A DNA stretch of 64,000 nucleotides from positions 1,736,001 through 1,800,000 of the forward strand of contig NZ_CP077172.1 in assembly GCF_050231725.1 (NCBI RefSeq), read 5' to 3'. Below the pieces are notes generated by a model, which was not told where the DNA came from, did no database searches, and saw only the letters and a program-made list of their open reading frames with translations. The position numbers and the translations under genes were made by a program. Positions 1 through 9,225 of the stretch are shown in pieces (position 1 is the stretch's first letter; every line of letters starts with the position of its first letter). The stretch comes from Fusobacterium nucleatum_L (GTDB taxonomy: Bacteria > Fusobacteriota > Fusobacteriia > Fusobacteriales > Fusobacteriaceae).

Positions 1-1082
1 ATAATGCCTTAAAAAGAGAGAAAAATATTCAAAAACTTTCTGATAATGCAGAAGTAATTCTTGGTGCAGAAGCATCAATATGGGCAATTTTTATGTATTA
101 TATTCATATAGTGTTTAAAAGAAAAAATAAATCTAAAAATAATGATATAAAGTATTTAAGAGATTTACCTGATGATTCTTCTCCTGCCCTTGTTGGTGGA
201 ATTATGACAAAAAGCATCAATAATAATGAGATACTTGCAACTATTGTTGATTTAATCAGAAAAAAGGTTTTAACACTTGAAACTTATGATAAACAAACTA
301 TAATAACTTTAACAGGAAGTACAGGAATATTATCTACTCAGGAAAAAATTATAGTAGACATCTATATAAATGACTTTGGAGATGGGAGATCATTAGATTT
401 AAAAAGTTTTGGATTTTTTAGTAAAGTCCCAATGAAAACTGCTATAAAATTCGAAAAATGGGCTGATTATGTTCGTAATGAAATCAAGAGAAAAGATTTG
501 GTTTATGAGAAGATGGGGTGTGGAGCTATGTTGATTTTTCTAATATCATCTATAGCACTTATTTTTGGTAGTTTAGTACAAGCAAATTTGACTGAGAATC
601 CTATTTTTCTGTTTGGAGTAGCATTAGGAATTATTCTTTTAATTTCAACAATATCAGCTAAATATCCAACTAAAAAATTAGCTGAGACTAAAAGTAGATG
701 GCAAGCATTTAAAAACTTTTTATCAGATTATTCTCAATTAGAAGAAGCAAAAATTACTTCTATACACCTTTGGGAACAATATTTTGTATATGCAGTAGCA
801 TTAGGAGTATCTGATAAAGTAGTAAAAGCCTATAAAAAAGCGTTGGATATGGGGGTTATAAGAGATGCAGATGGAATAAATGAGCTAGCTTATTCACCAA
901 TATTTAACAGTTCTTTCAGTCGTTCATTTAGTAATTTAAATGGTTTTGTAAATAAAAGTAATTCAAGGGCAAGTTCAGCAATAGCTTCAAGTAGGAGATC
1001 AAGCTCATCTGGTGGAGGTGGAGGCTTTAGTTCTGGCTCATCTGGTGGAGGCGGTTCTCGTGGTGGAGGCGGAGGCTTTTAA
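1..1082 (+). CDS. DUF2207-type membrane protein, 3' part (5' end outside window)
   Basis: The reading frame is open from the first bases of the window, so the start lies upstream; an internal ATG at 93 is not the start. The visible part has a soluble region, two adjacent hydrophobic segments around 525-650 and a C-terminal tail made almost only of Gly and Ser (961-1080). This layout is typical of DUF2207 membrane proteins, which often sit near lemA, as here. The biochemical role is unknown. The tail is encoded by GGN-rich codons and is a local GC-rich patch in an AT-rich genome. Confidence 0.8.
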   Translation, partial: NALKREKNIQKLSDNAEVILGAEASIWAIFMYYIHIVFKRKNKSKNNDIKYLRDLPDDSSPALVGGIMTKSINNNEILATIVDLIRKKVLTLETYDKQTIITLTGSTGILSTQEKIIVDIYINDFGDGRSLDLKSFGFFSKVPMKTAIKFEKWADYVRNEIKRKDLVYEKMGCGAMLIFLISSIALIFGSLVQANLTENPIFLFGVALGIILLISTISAKYPTKKLAETKSRWQAFKNFLSDYSQLEEAKITSIHLWEQYFVYAVALGVSDKVVKAYKKALDMGVIRDADGINELAYSPIFNSSFSRSFSNLNGFVNKSNSRASSAIASSRRSSSSGGGGGFSSGSSGGGGSRGGGGGF

Positions 1083-1101
1083 AATTTATGGAGATAATTA
1101 T

Positions 1102-1569
1102 ATGAAAAGTGATTATGATATTATTGAGATAAAAAAAGATAATATAAACTTAATAAAAGATTTATGGGAAAAAAATAGAATATTTCATCAAAATAAAACA
1201 AGTAATTTTTCTTATCAATATTCAAATTTGAATTTTGATGAAAGGATGAATAATATATTTAATTCAAAAAATATAAAATATTATAAAATTAGTGCTATAA
1301 TAAATAAAAGCAATATTGTAGGTTATTGTTTATCTATAATTCAAGGAAGTTCTGGAGAATTATGTACATTATTTATTGATGAACAACATAGAAATAATGG
1401 TTTGGGGCATTTATTAGTGGATAAACATTTAGATTGGTTAAAAGATAATAAATGTGAGAGTATATTTGTGAATGTTCTTGTAGAAAATGAAAGTACTATA
1501 AGTTTTTATGAATCACTTGGATTTAAACAAAATATAATAAATATGGAAATTCCATTAAAAAAAATTTAG
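1102..1569 (+). CDS. GNAT family N-acetyltransferase
   Basis: About 155 residues. The C-terminal half carries the GNAT acetyl-CoA motif (a beta strand, then EQHRNNGLGHLLVDKHL) and a final segment ending in ISFYESLGF, both standard for Pfam Acetyltransf_1. The substrate cannot be told. The ATG at 1102 is chosen because GGAG lies 8 bases upstream; the frame is open further upstream but would overlap the Gly/Ser tail of the preceding gene. It sits between the DUF2207 gene and lemA, apparently in the same transcription unit. Confidence 0.85.
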   Translation: MKSDYDIIEIKKDNINLIKDLWEKNRIFHQNKTSNFSYQYSNLNFDERMNNIFNSKNIKYYKISAIINKSNIVGYCLSIIQGSSGELCTLFIDEQHRNNGLGHLLVDKHLDWLKDNKCESIFVNVLVENESTISFYESLGFKQNIINMEIPLKKI

Positions 1570-1577
1570 GAGGAAGA

Positions 1578-2129
1578 ATGATAGCATTAGGAGTAATAAT
1601 AGGAATAATTGTAATTTTAGCTGGGATAGCTATTGGCTATAAAAATAAGTTTGTAGTTTTAGATAATAGAGTTAAAAATTCTTGGAGTCAGATTGATGTA
1701 CAAATGCAAAATAGATTTAGCCTTGTACCAAACTTAGTTGAAACAGTAAAAGGTTATGCAAAGCATGAAAAAGAAACTTTTGAAGGGATTGCAAATGCAA
1801 AAACAAGGTATATGTCAGCAACTACACCAGAAGAAAAAATGGAAGCTAATAATCAATTAAGTGGTTTCTTAGGCAGACTTTTTGCAATATCAGAAGCATA
1901 CCCAGAATTAAAAGCAAATACAAGTTTTGAAAATTTACAAGCTCAACTTGTAGAAGTTGAAAATAAAATAAGATTTGCTAGACAATTTTATAATGATACT
2001 GTAACTGAATATAACCAAACTATTCAAATGTTCCCTGGCAGCTTGTTTGCAGGATTTTTCAACTATCATAATGCAGAATTGTTTAAAGCAAATGATATGG
2101 CAAGAGAAGAAGTTCAAATCAAATTTTAG
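1578..2129 (+). CDS. LemA family protein
   Basis: 183 residues: an N-terminal membrane segment (about residues 2-21), then a long helical cytoplasmic or periplasmic domain. Family hallmarks seen are the NRVKNSWSQIDVQMQ stretch followed by RFSLVPNLVETVKGYAKHE, and FARQFYNDTVTEYN near the C-terminus. LemA proteins are membrane-anchored helical proteins of poorly defined function, often next to DUF2207 or TPM-domain genes. An AGGAGG ribosome site precedes the ATG, and a terminator follows the gene. Confidence 0.92.
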   Translation: MIALGVIIGIIVILAGIAIGYKNKFVVLDNRVKNSWSQIDVQMQNRFSLVPNLVETVKGYAKHEKETFEGIANAKTRYMSATTPEEKMEANNQLSGFLGRLFAISEAYPELKANTSFENLQAQLVEVENKIRFARQFYNDTVTEYNQTIQMFPGSLFAGFFNYHNAELFKANDMAREEVQIKF

Positions 2130-2163
2130 TATTAAAAGTTTAGATTTATAATTAACTTGAATT

Positions 2164-2209
2164 AGAGAATTTTTTGAGAATAAAATCTTGAAGAATTCTC
2201 TCTTTTTTT
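2164..2209 (+). terminator. Rho-independent terminator after lemA
   Basis: Inverted repeat AGAGAATT (2164-2171) and AATTCTCT (2194-2201) followed by a T-run. Confidence 0.8.
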
Positions 2210-2210
2210 A

Positions 2211-2243
2211 TAAAAAAGGGATTAATATTTAATATTAATCCCT
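2211..2243 (-). terminator. Terminator of the small lipoprotein gene
   Basis: Perfect 13-base arms (2217-2229 and 2231-2243) around one base, AGGGATTAATATT and its complement. On the minus strand it is followed by a T-run, so it ends the gene read leftward from 2473. Confidence 0.8.
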
Positions 2244-2269
2244 AAACTCAGTAACCTTTTAAATATACT

Positions 2270-2473
2270 TTATTTATGTTTTGTCATTTCTCCAGCACCA
2301 GCACCTAAAGCTCCTCCAATAACAGCTCCAGCAGCAGCACCTCTAACATCATTACCAAGCATAGCTCCAACAGCAGCTCCTGCTAAAGCTCCTCCTGTAG
2401 CAGTTTTTTCTGTATGTGTACATCCAACTAGAATTCCTACTAATAATAAAACAACTAATGATATTTTTTTCAT
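2270..2473 (-). CDS. Glycine-zipper lipoprotein
   Basis: 67 residues. It begins MKKISLVVLLLVGILVGC, a lipoprotein signal peptide with lipobox L-V-G-C, so the mature protein should be lipid-anchored at the Cys. The rest is a glycine zipper (repeated GAxxG, for example GAAAGAVIGGALGAGAG) resembling the Rickettsia 17-kDa/SlyB and YMGG groups. The start is the ATG at 2473: an in-frame GTG nine bases upstream lies inside the AAGGAGGT ribosome site. It is convergent with lemA and has its own terminator. The function is probably envelope-related; this is inferred. Confidence 0.85.
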   Translation of the reverse strand: MKKISLVVLLLVGILVGCTHTEKTATGGALAGAAVGAMLGNDVRGAAAGAVIGGALGAGAGEMTKHK

Positions 2474-2779
2474 TTTGTACACCTCCTTTACCTTAGTTGT
2501 CTTTATTATACTTTATTTTAAAAAAAAATCAAGGCTTAATTGAAAAAACATTTTAGGACTTATTAGAAATATTTATTTAATTAGTTAAAATTTAAAAAAT
2601 AAAAAATATAATTGAAAATAAAATTGACTAAAAAAAATAAAAGAGATATCATTAAACGGAGAATATATCTTTTATAAAAAGTATTTAAAAAGATTGAATT
2701 TTGTGCTATAATATCAAAAATTTATAATTAATTGTTAGAATCTATCTATATAAAATTGTATTGAAAATAAGGAGAAAAA
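2474..2779. other. AT-rich intergenic region upstream of guaB
   Basis: 306 bases between two divergent genes. Apart from the lipoprotein ribosome site at the left edge and promoter-like boxes for guaB, nothing was seen. I looked for a purine riboswitch core and did not find one. Confidence 0.6.
2624..2652 (+). promoter_or_regulatory. Candidate sigma-70-type promoter for guaB
   Basis: TTGACT (2624-2629), a 17-base spacer and TATCAT (2647-2652). A second possibility is the extended -10 TGCTATAAT at 2704-2712, which has no good -35. Predicted by eye only. Confidence 0.4.
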
Positions 2780-4246
2780 ATGATGAATGGAAAAATTTTA
2801 AAAGAAGGAATAACCTTTGATGACGTCCTACTAATACCAGCAAAATCTAATGTACTTCCTAATGAAGTTAGTTTAAAAACAAGACTTACTAAAAAAATTA
2901 CACTAAATTTACCAATTTTAAGTGCTGCTATGGATACAGTTACTGAGTCAGACTTAGCAATAGCTCTTGCTAGACAAGGAGGAATTGGTTTTATCCATAA
3001 AAATATGTCTATTGAAGAACAAGCAGCTGAAGTTGATAGAGTTAAAAGATCAGAAAGTGGAATGATTACAAATCCTATAACACTTAACAAAGATAGTAGA
3101 GTGTACCAAGCAGAAGAAGTAATGAGTAGATATAAAATATCAGGTTTACCTGTTATAGAAGATGATGGGAAGTTAATAGGGATAATAACAAATAGAGATA
3201 TCAAATATCGTAAGGATCTTGACCAACCTGTTGGAGATATAATGACAAGTAAAGGTCTAATTACAGCACCTGTTGGAACAACTTTGGAACAAGCAAAAGA
3301 AATTTTACTTGCTAATAGAATAGAAAAACTACCAATAACAGATCAAAATGGATATTTAAAAGGTTTAATTACAATAAAAGATATTGATAACATAATTCAA
3401 TATCCTAATGCTTGTAAAGATGCATCTGGAAAACTAAGATGTGGGGCAGCAGTTGGAGTTGCTCATGATACATTAGAGAGAGTAAGAGCCTTAGTTAAAG
3501 CTGGAGTAGATATTATAACTGTTGATTCTGCTCATGGACATTCACAAGGTGTTATAAATATGATAAAAGAAATTAGAACTAATTTCCCTGAATTAGATAT
3601 AGTTGGAGGAAATATAGTTACAGCAGAAGCTGCAAAGGAACTTATTGAAGCAGGAGCGACAGCTGTTAAAGTTGGAATAGGTCCAGGTTCCATTTGTACA
3701 ACAAGAGTTATTGCAGGTGTAGGAGTTCCTCAACTTACAGCAGTAAATGATGTATATGAATATTGTAAAGATAAAGAGATTGGTGTTATAGCTGATGGAG
3801 GAATAAAATTATCTGGAGATATAGTAAAAGCTCTAGCTGCTGGTGGAGATTGTGTAATGCTAGGAGGACTACTTGCAGGAACAAAAGAAGCTCCAGGAGA
3901 AGAAATTATTTTAGAAGGAAGAAGATTTAAAATATATGTAGGTATGGGATCAATAGCTGCTATGAAAAGAGGATCAAAAGATAGATATTTCCAAGCAGAA
4001 GAAATAGATAATTCAAAATTGGTTCCAGAAGGAATAGAAGGACGTATTGCATATAAAGGTTCTGTTAAAGATGTAGTGTTTCAACTTGCAGGGGGAATAA
4101 GAGCAGGTATGGGTTATTGTGGAACTAAAACAATAAAAGATTTACAAATCACTGGAAAATTTGTAAAAATAACAGGAGCTGGTCTAATAGAAAGCCATCC
4201 GCATGATATAACAATAACAAAAGAAGCACCAAATTATTCAAAATAG
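2780..4246 (+). CDS. guaB: Inosine-5'-monophosphate dehydrogenase
   Basis: 488 residues, full length for the family. It oxidises IMP to XMP with NAD+, the first committed step of GMP synthesis. The catalytic loop GIGPGSICTTR holds Cys306, the residue that forms the covalent thioimidate. Two CBS domains sit at about residues 95-205 inside the barrel, as usual. The flap and the GMGYCGTK segment near 443-450 are present. GGAG at 2771-2774 precedes tandem ATGs at 2780 and 2783; either could be used. Confidence 0.97.
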   Translation: MMNGKILKEGITFDDVLLIPAKSNVLPNEVSLKTRLTKKITLNLPILSAAMDTVTESDLAIALARQGGIGFIHKNMSIEEQAAEVDRVKRSESGMITNPITLNKDSRVYQAEEVMSRYKISGLPVIEDDGKLIGIITNRDIKYRKDLDQPVGDIMTSKGLITAPVGTTLEQAKEILLANRIEKLPITDQNGYLKGLITIKDIDNIIQYPNACKDASGKLRCGAAVGVAHDTLERVRALVKAGVDIITVDSAHGHSQGVINMIKEIRTNFPELDIVGGNIVTAEAAKELIEAGATAVKVGIGPGSICTTRVIAGVGVPQLTAVNDVYEYCKDKEIGVIADGGIKLSGDIVKALAAGGDCVMLGGLLAGTKEAPGEEIILEGRRFKIYVGMGSIAAMKRGSKDRYFQAEEIDNSKLVPEGIEGRIAYKGSVKDVVFQLAGGIRAGMGYCGTKTIKDLQITGKFVKITGAGLIESHPHDITITKEAPNYSK

Positions 4247-4258
4247 ATAGGAGCAATA

Positions 4259-5005
4259 ATGAAGAAATTCAGCAAAATTATTATTTTAACAGGATTATTA
4301 TTTAATTTTTTAATATTAAATGCTACTGAAATAAGAGAAATAGAATCTCTTGATAATATTTCAGATGAGATAGTTGAAGGAAAAAACAATAAAAAAATAG
4401 TTAAAGAAGAGTTTAATGAAACTAAGAAGAATGTAGAAGAGATTAAGGATATTTCTGATAAAAATGCAACAAGAGTAGTTAATAAGAATTTAATAGTAGA
4501 TATCTATGAAAGAGAAGTAAGAGATAAAATAGCTTATAAAGAAGGTTCAGAAACACCTTTCACTGGAGCTTTTGGAGTTGTAATTGAAGATAGAATAGAA
4601 TTTTATGAAGAGTATAAAGATGGACTTTTAGATGGAGAAACTGCATATTTTGCAAAAGGCAAAGAAATAAAATTACTATCAGAAATGTATACTAAAGGTA
4701 AGTTGAATGGTCAACAAAAATCTTATTTTGAGAATGGAAATTTGAAATCAATAGTTTACTATTCAAATGATAGAATAAATGGGATAGAATCTTATGATAG
4801 AAGTGGAAAACTTTTACATAAGAGTATTTTTGAAAGTGGTACTGGAGATTGGAAATTTTATTGGAGTAATGGTAAAATTTCAGAAGAAGGAAAGTATAAA
4901 GCCTGGAAAAAAGATGGAGTTTGGAAAAAATATAGAGAAGATGGAAGTTTAGATACTGTAATAAAATATGATAATGGTAGGATTCTAAGTGAAAAATGGT
5001 ACTAA
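4259..5005 (+). CDS. MORN-variant repeat (YwqK-like) exported protein
   Basis: 248 residues with an N-terminal hydrophobic segment (residues about 5-22) that looks like a signal peptide or anchor. Residues about 95-248 contain five or so degenerate repeats of the form G..Y...G.L.....Y.NG.L, the toxin-antitoxin YwqK/MORN_2 repeat (PF07661). Between them is a charged Lys/Glu linker. Such proteins are common and numerous in Fusobacterium; their role is not established, and the antitoxin name comes from distant relatives. It lies 12 bases after guaB and overlaps the next gene by 17 bases. Confidence 0.8.
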   Translation: MKKFSKIIILTGLLFNFLILNATEIREIESLDNISDEIVEGKNNKKIVKEEFNETKKNVEEIKDISDKNATRVVNKNLIVDIYEREVRDKIAYKEGSETPFTGAFGVVIEDRIEFYEEYKDGLLDGETAYFAKGKEIKLLSEMYTKGKLNGQQKSYFENGNLKSIVYYSNDRINGIESYDRSGKLLHKSIFESGTGDWKFYWSNGKISEEGKYKAWKKDGVWKKYREDGSLDTVIKYDNGRILSEKWY

Positions 5006-5429
5006 TATATTTTTTTCAAGAGTAAAGCAGGGGTATCAGTATATTTTTTCTAATTTTAATCAGGAGTGGAATGATGAAATAAAATCTATTTTATCAAAAA
5101 AAGAATTTGACATTTTTTCTGAAATGGGAAATTATGATAAAGTCCATTCATATAATCTTTATCAAAGGGTAAAGAGTAATAAAGTCTTATCTTCAGATGA
5201 AATTTATTTAAAATTAGCTCTTTTGCATGATAGTGGAAAAGGTAAAGTTGGACTTTTAAGAAGGATAAAAAAAGTTTTAATTGGAGATAAAATTTTAGAA
5301 AAACACCCAGAGATAGCTTTTGAGAAATTAAAAAATATTAATTTTGAACTAGCAAAACTATGTTTACAACATCATAATAAAGATGTAGATGAAAAAATGA
5401 AAATTTTTCAAGAATTAGATGATAAATAA
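4989..5429 (+). CDS. Small HD-domain protein
   Basis: 146 residues. Metal-binding HD residues are visible: His53, His80-Asp81 in LALLHDSGKG, His105, and His128-His129 in LQHHNKD. This matches an HD/HDIG metal-dependent phosphohydrolase; the substrate is unknown. It starts with GTG, with AGGA six bases upstream, and overlaps the MORN gene by 17 bases, suggesting translational coupling. A terminator follows at 5462. Confidence 0.78.
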   Translation: MKNGTNIFFSRVKQGYQYIFSNFNQEWNDEIKSILSKKEFDIFSEMGNYDKVHSYNLYQRVKSNKVLSSDEIYLKLALLHDSGKGKVGLLRRIKKVLIGDKILEKHPEIAFEKLKNINFELAKLCLQHHNKDVDEKMKIFQELDDK

Positions 5430-5461
5430 TTATTGAATATCAGAATTTTATGATAGAATAG

Positions 5462-5490
5462 GGAAGGAGATTTTCCTTCCTTTTTATTTT
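5462..5490 (+). terminator. Rho-independent terminator
   Basis: GGAAGGA (5462-5468), 5-base loop, TCCTTCC (5474-5480), then TTTTTATTTT. It closes the guaB-MORN-HD unit. Confidence 0.8.
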
Positions 5491-5510
5491 ATTAAATGAG
5501 AGGTGTAAAC

Positions 5511-6182
5511 ATGACAGAATTTAATTGGAATAATTTTATTCAGGAGCTTGAAAAGTTTCAAAAGGGAATAGAAAGTATAGGAGGGTATTATAGAGAAACT
5601 ATAATTGAAGCTCCAGCAAAGGAAGAAGAAATTTTGGAAGTTGAGAAAAAATTAGGCTATACATTACCAAAAGATTTCAGAGATATACTTTTAAATTATT
5701 CATCACATTTTGAATACTTTTGGTCTACCTATAAAGATCCTGAGGAAGAACAAATAGAATTTCCAGAGAAATTTTGTGCTATATTTGCAGGAAATTTACA
5801 TTGGGGACTAAAGTTCTTATTAGATTTTGAAGAAAGTAGAAAGGGCTGGGAAGATATTTGTTACCCTGATTATAATGATGAATATGATAAAGTTTGGCAT
5901 AATAAGTTAGCCTTTTATGAAGTTGGAAATGGAGATTATTATGGTATTGAACTCGAAAAAGAGAATTATGGGAAAATAGTATATTTAAGCCATGATGGTG
6001 GAGATGCTCATGGTCATTACATAGCAGATAATTTTAAAGATTTATTAAATAATTGGTCAAAAATTGGTGCTGTTGGAGGAGATGATTGGCAATGGGAAGT
6101 ATTTTATACAGAAGGAAAAGGAATAGATCCTGACTGTGAAAATACTAAAGAATGGAGAAAGTATATTTTTAGCAGGATATGA
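5511..6182 (+). CDS. SMI1/KNR4 family protein
   Basis: About 223 residues. The family pattern is visible: EEILEVEKKLGYTLPKDFRD, then LLNYSSHFEYFW, and later a stretch with DYYGIELEK and KIVYLSHDGGDAHG. SMI1/KNR4 (SUKH) domains are frequent among immunity proteins of contact-dependent or polymorphic toxins, but there are many unrelated uses; no toxin gene is adjacent. The start at 5511 is preferred over the upstream ATG at 5496 because AGAGGTG lies between them. Confidence 0.82.
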   Translation: MTEFNWNNFIQELEKFQKGIESIGGYYRETIIEAPAKEEEILEVEKKLGYTLPKDFRDILLNYSSHFEYFWSTYKDPEEEQIEFPEKFCAIFAGNLHWGLKFLLDFEESRKGWEDICYPDYNDEYDKVWHNKLAFYEVGNGDYYGIELEKENYGKIVYLSHDGGDAHGHYIADNFKDLLNNWSKIGAVGGDDWQWEVFYTEGKGIDPDCENTKEWRKYIFSRI

Positions 6183-6195
6183 AAGAGAGGGGGAT

Positions 6196-6876
6196 ATGTC
6201 AAAAATTAATAATGATTGGAAAGAGATTTTAGAAGAAGAATTTCAGAAAGACTATTTTCTAGAATTGAAAAATATTCTTGAAAAGGAGTATGAAAGTTAC
6301 ACTGTTTATCCACCAAAAAAAGATATTCTAAATGCTTTTTTTCTTACTCCTTATTCAGAAGTAAAAGTTGTACTTTTAGGACAAGATCCTTATCATCAGA
6401 AAGGTCAGGCACATGGTTTAGCTTTTTCTGTGAATTATGGAATAAAGATACCACCATCACTTGTAAATATGTACAAAGAATTACATGATGATTTAGGACT
6501 ATATATTCCAAACAATGGTTTTCTTCAAAAATGGGCAAAGCAAGGGGTATTACTTTTAAATACTACTTTAACAGTTAGAGATAGTGAAGCTAACTCACAT
6601 TCTAAAATTGGTTGGCAGATTTTCACAGATAATGTAATAAAAGTATTAAATGAGAGAGAAAAGCCCATAATATTTATATTATGGGGAAATAATGCTAAAT
6701 CTAAAGAAAAGTTTATAGATACTAGTAAGCATTATGTTTTAAAAGGAGTTCATCCTAGTCCTTTATCTGCAAATAGAGGTTTCTTTGGTTGTAAACACTT
6801 TAGTGAAGTAAATAAAATATTAAAAGATTTAAATGAAAAAGAGATTGACTGGCAAATAGAAAATAAGGAGATGTAA
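6196..6876 (+). CDS. ung: Uracil-DNA glycosylase (family 1)
   Basis: About 226 residues. It removes uracil from DNA as the first step of base excision repair. The active-site motif GQDPYH (residues 62-67, with the water-activating Asp64) and the DNA-intercalation motif HPSPLS near the C-terminus are both intact. The start at 6196 follows GAGAGGGGG and removes a 20-residue extension that would run into the SMI1 gene. It touches murE (ATGA-type one-base overlap at 6876). Confidence 0.96.
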   Translation: MSKINNDWKEILEEEFQKDYFLELKNILEKEYESYTVYPPKKDILNAFFLTPYSEVKVVLLGQDPYHQKGQAHGLAFSVNYGIKIPPSLVNMYKELHDDLGLYIPNNGFLQKWAKQGVLLLNTTLTVRDSEANSHSKIGWQIFTDNVIKVLNEREKPIIFILWGNNAKSKEKFIDTSKHYVLKGVHPSPLSANRGFFGCKHFSEVNKILKDLNEKEIDWQIENKEM

Positions 6877-8333
6877 TGAATATTTTTTCAGGAATAGAAT
6901 ATAAAGTTTTAAAAGATGTAAATTTGGATAGAAAATACGAAGGTATTGAGTATGATTCAAGAAAAATAAAAGAAAACTGTGTATTTGTTGCATTTGAAGG
7001 GGCTAATGTTGATGGACATAATTATATAGACAGTGCAGTAAAAAATGGAGCAACTTGTATAATTGTTAGCAAAAAAGTTGAAATGAAACATAATGTTAGT
7101 TATGTTTTAATAGAAGATATAAGACACAAACTTGGCTATATTGCTTCAAATTTTTATGAATGGCCTCAAAGGAAGTTAAAAATTATTGGTGTTACGGGAA
7201 CAAATGGTAAGACTTCATCAACTTATATGATAGAAAAACTAATGGGAGATACTCCTATAACTCGTATAGGTACAATAGAATATAAAATAGGAGATGAGGT
7301 ATTTGATGCAGTTAATACTACTCCTGAGTCTCTTGATTTAATTAAAATCTTTGATAAAACTTTAAAGAAAAAAATTGAATATGTTGTAATGGAAGTAAGT
7401 TCTCATTCTCTTGAATTAGGTAGGGTAGAAGTAGTAGATTTTGACTATGCATTATTTACTAATCTAACTCAAGATCATTTAGATTATCATTTGAATATGG
7501 AAAATTATTTTAATGCCAAAAGAAAATTATTTTTAAAATTAAAAGATATTAATAACTCTGTAATCAATATTGATGATGGATATGGAAAAAGATTGTATGA
7601 CGAATTTATAAAAGAGAATCCTGAAATTATTCCATATGGAATAGATGGAGGTAATTTAGAGGGAGATTACTTAGATGATGGATATATTGATATAAAATAT
7701 AAAAATAAGGTTGAAAAAGTAAAATATTCATTACTAGGAGATTTTAATTTGTACAATACCTTAGGAGCTATTGGAATTGCTTTAAAAATTGGAATCAGTA
7801 TGGAAGATATTTTAAAAAGAGTTTCAACTATAAAAGCAGCACCTGGCAGATTCGAAGCTTTGGATTGTGGACAAGATTATAAAGTAATAGTGGATTATGC
7901 ACATACACCAGATGCTTTGGTAAATGTAATAGTGGCAGCTAGGAATATTAAAAATGCTAATAGAATAATAACTATCTTTGGTTGTGGTGGAGATAGAGAT
8001 AGAACGAAAAGACCTATAATGGCAAAGGCAGCAGAAAATTTGTCAGATATTATAATACTTACTTCTGATAATCCAAGAACAGAATCTCCTGAACAAATAT
8101 TTAGTGATGTAAAAAAAGGATTTATAAAAGAAGATAGTTATTTATTTGAGCCTGATAGAGAAAAAGCAATAAAATTAGCTATTAATATGGCAGAGAAAAA
8201 TGATATAATATTAATCACAGGTAAGGGACATGAAACTTATCATATAATTGGAACTAAAAAATGGCACTTTGATGATAAAGAGATTGCAAGAAGAGAGATT
8301 GTTAGAAGAAAGATGGTGGAAAATGTTAATTAA
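6876..8333 (+). CDS. murE: UDP-N-acetylmuramoyl-tripeptide synthetase MurE
   Basis: 485 residues. Mur ligase that adds the third amino acid to UDP-MurNAc-L-Ala-D-Glu in the cytoplasm. The ATP loop GVTGTNGKTSSTYMIE and the substrate motif DNPRTESP are present. DNPR is the signature of enzymes that add meso-diaminopimelate rather than lysine; F. nucleatum peptidoglycan is known to contain meso-lanthionine, a diaminopimelate analogue, so this enzyme probably adds that. It lies between ung and kdsA, overlapping both. Confidence 0.95.
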   Translation: MNIFSGIEYKVLKDVNLDRKYEGIEYDSRKIKENCVFVAFEGANVDGHNYIDSAVKNGATCIIVSKKVEMKHNVSYVLIEDIRHKLGYIASNFYEWPQRKLKIIGVTGTNGKTSSTYMIEKLMGDTPITRIGTIEYKIGDEVFDAVNTTPESLDLIKIFDKTLKKKIEYVVMEVSSHSLELGRVEVVDFDYALFTNLTQDHLDYHLNMENYFNAKRKLFLKLKDINNSVINIDDGYGKRLYDEFIKENPEIIPYGIDGGNLEGDYLDDGYIDIKYKNKVEKVKYSLLGDFNLYNTLGAIGIALKIGISMEDILKRVSTIKAAPGRFEALDCGQDYKVIVDYAHTPDALVNVIVAARNIKNANRIITIFGCGGDRDRTKRPIMAKAAENLSDIIILTSDNPRTESPEQIFSDVKKGFIKEDSYLFEPDREKAIKLAINMAEKNDIILITGKGHETYHIIGTKKWHFDDKEIARREIVRRKMVENVN

Positions 8334-9159
8334 TGATGTAAATAAGGTAAAAGTTGGAAATATTGTATTTGGTGGAAAGAAAAGATTTGTTCTAATTGCT
8401 GGACCTTGTGTCATGGAATCTCAAGAATTAATGGATGAGGTTGCAGGAGGAATAAAAGAAATTTGTGATAGATTAGGAATTGAATATATTTTTAAAGCTT
8501 CTTTTGATAAGGCTAATCGTTCATCTATTCACTCATATAGAGGACCAGGAATAGAAGAAGGAATGAAAATGCTTGCTAAAACAAAAGAAAAGTTTAATGT
8601 TCCTGTTATTACAGATGTACATGAAGCTTGGCAATGTAAAGAAGTAGCAAAGGTAGCTGATATTTTACAAATTCCTGCATTCTTATGTAGACAAACAGAT
8701 TTACTTATAGCTGCAGCTGAAACAGGTAAGGCTGTAAATATTAAAAAAGGGCAATTTTTAGCTCCTTGGGATATGAAAAATATAGTTGTTAAAATGGAAG
8801 AATCTGGAAATAAAAATATAATGTTATGTGAAAGAGGAAGTACATTTGGTTATAATAATATGGTAGTGGATATGAGAAGTTTACTTGAAATGAGAAAGTT
8901 TAATTATCCAGTTGTCTTTGATGTAACACATTCAGTTCAAAAACCTGGAGGACTTGGAACAGCTACATCAGGAGATAGAGAATATGTATATCCACTATTA
9001 AGAGCAGGACTTGCTATTGGTGTTGATGCAATATTTGCAGAAGTTCATCCAAACCCAGCAGAAGCAAAATCTGATGGACCAAATATGTTGTATTTAAAAG
9101 ATTTAGAAGAAATTTTAAAAACTGCAATAGAAATTGATAAGATAGTTAAAGGTGTATAA
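8323..9159 (+). CDS. kdsA: 3-deoxy-8-phosphooctulonate synthase KdsA
   Basis: About 278 residues. It condenses phosphoenolpyruvate with arabinose-5-phosphate to KDO-8-phosphate for the inner core of lipopolysaccharide. Seen: VLIAGPCVMES at the N-terminus, KASFDKANRSS (PEP/A5P site) and the VFDVTHSVQ stretch. The ATG at 8323 gives the usual family length and an 11-base overlap with murE; the frame is open upstream but that part has no homologous look. The partner isomerase (KpsF/GutQ) is encoded at 52788 in the same window. A terminator follows. Confidence 0.95.
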   Translation: MLINDVNKVKVGNIVFGGKKRFVLIAGPCVMESQELMDEVAGGIKEICDRLGIEYIFKASFDKANRSSIHSYRGPGIEEGMKMLAKTKEKFNVPVITDVHEAWQCKEVAKVADILQIPAFLCRQTDLLIAAAETGKAVNIKKGQFLAPWDMKNIVVKMEESGNKNIMLCERGSTFGYNNMVVDMRSLLEMRKFNYPVVFDVTHSVQKPGGLGTATSGDREYVYPLLRAGLAIGVDAIFAEVHPNPAEAKSDGPNMLYLKDLEEILKTAIEIDKIVKGV

Positions 9160-9170
9160 GATTAAAGGTA

Positions 9171-9212
9171 AAAATAGAGATTATAAATTTTTTAAATATC
9201 TCTATTTTTTTA
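9171..9212 (+). terminator. Rho-independent terminator after kdsA
   Basis: AAAATAGAGAT (9171-9181) pairs with ATCTCTATTTT (9198-9208), followed by T residues. Confidence 0.8.
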
Positions 9213-9225
9213 TATAAATTAGGTA

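Noticed and set aside
1012..1101. Longer N-terminus of the GNAT protein
   Set aside because: It would be read in another frame of the Gly/Ser-rich tail of the preceding gene and lacks a ribosome site; the ATG at 1102 has one.
2474..2779. Possible purine riboswitch before guaB
   Set aside because: The conserved core of the purine aptamer is absent.
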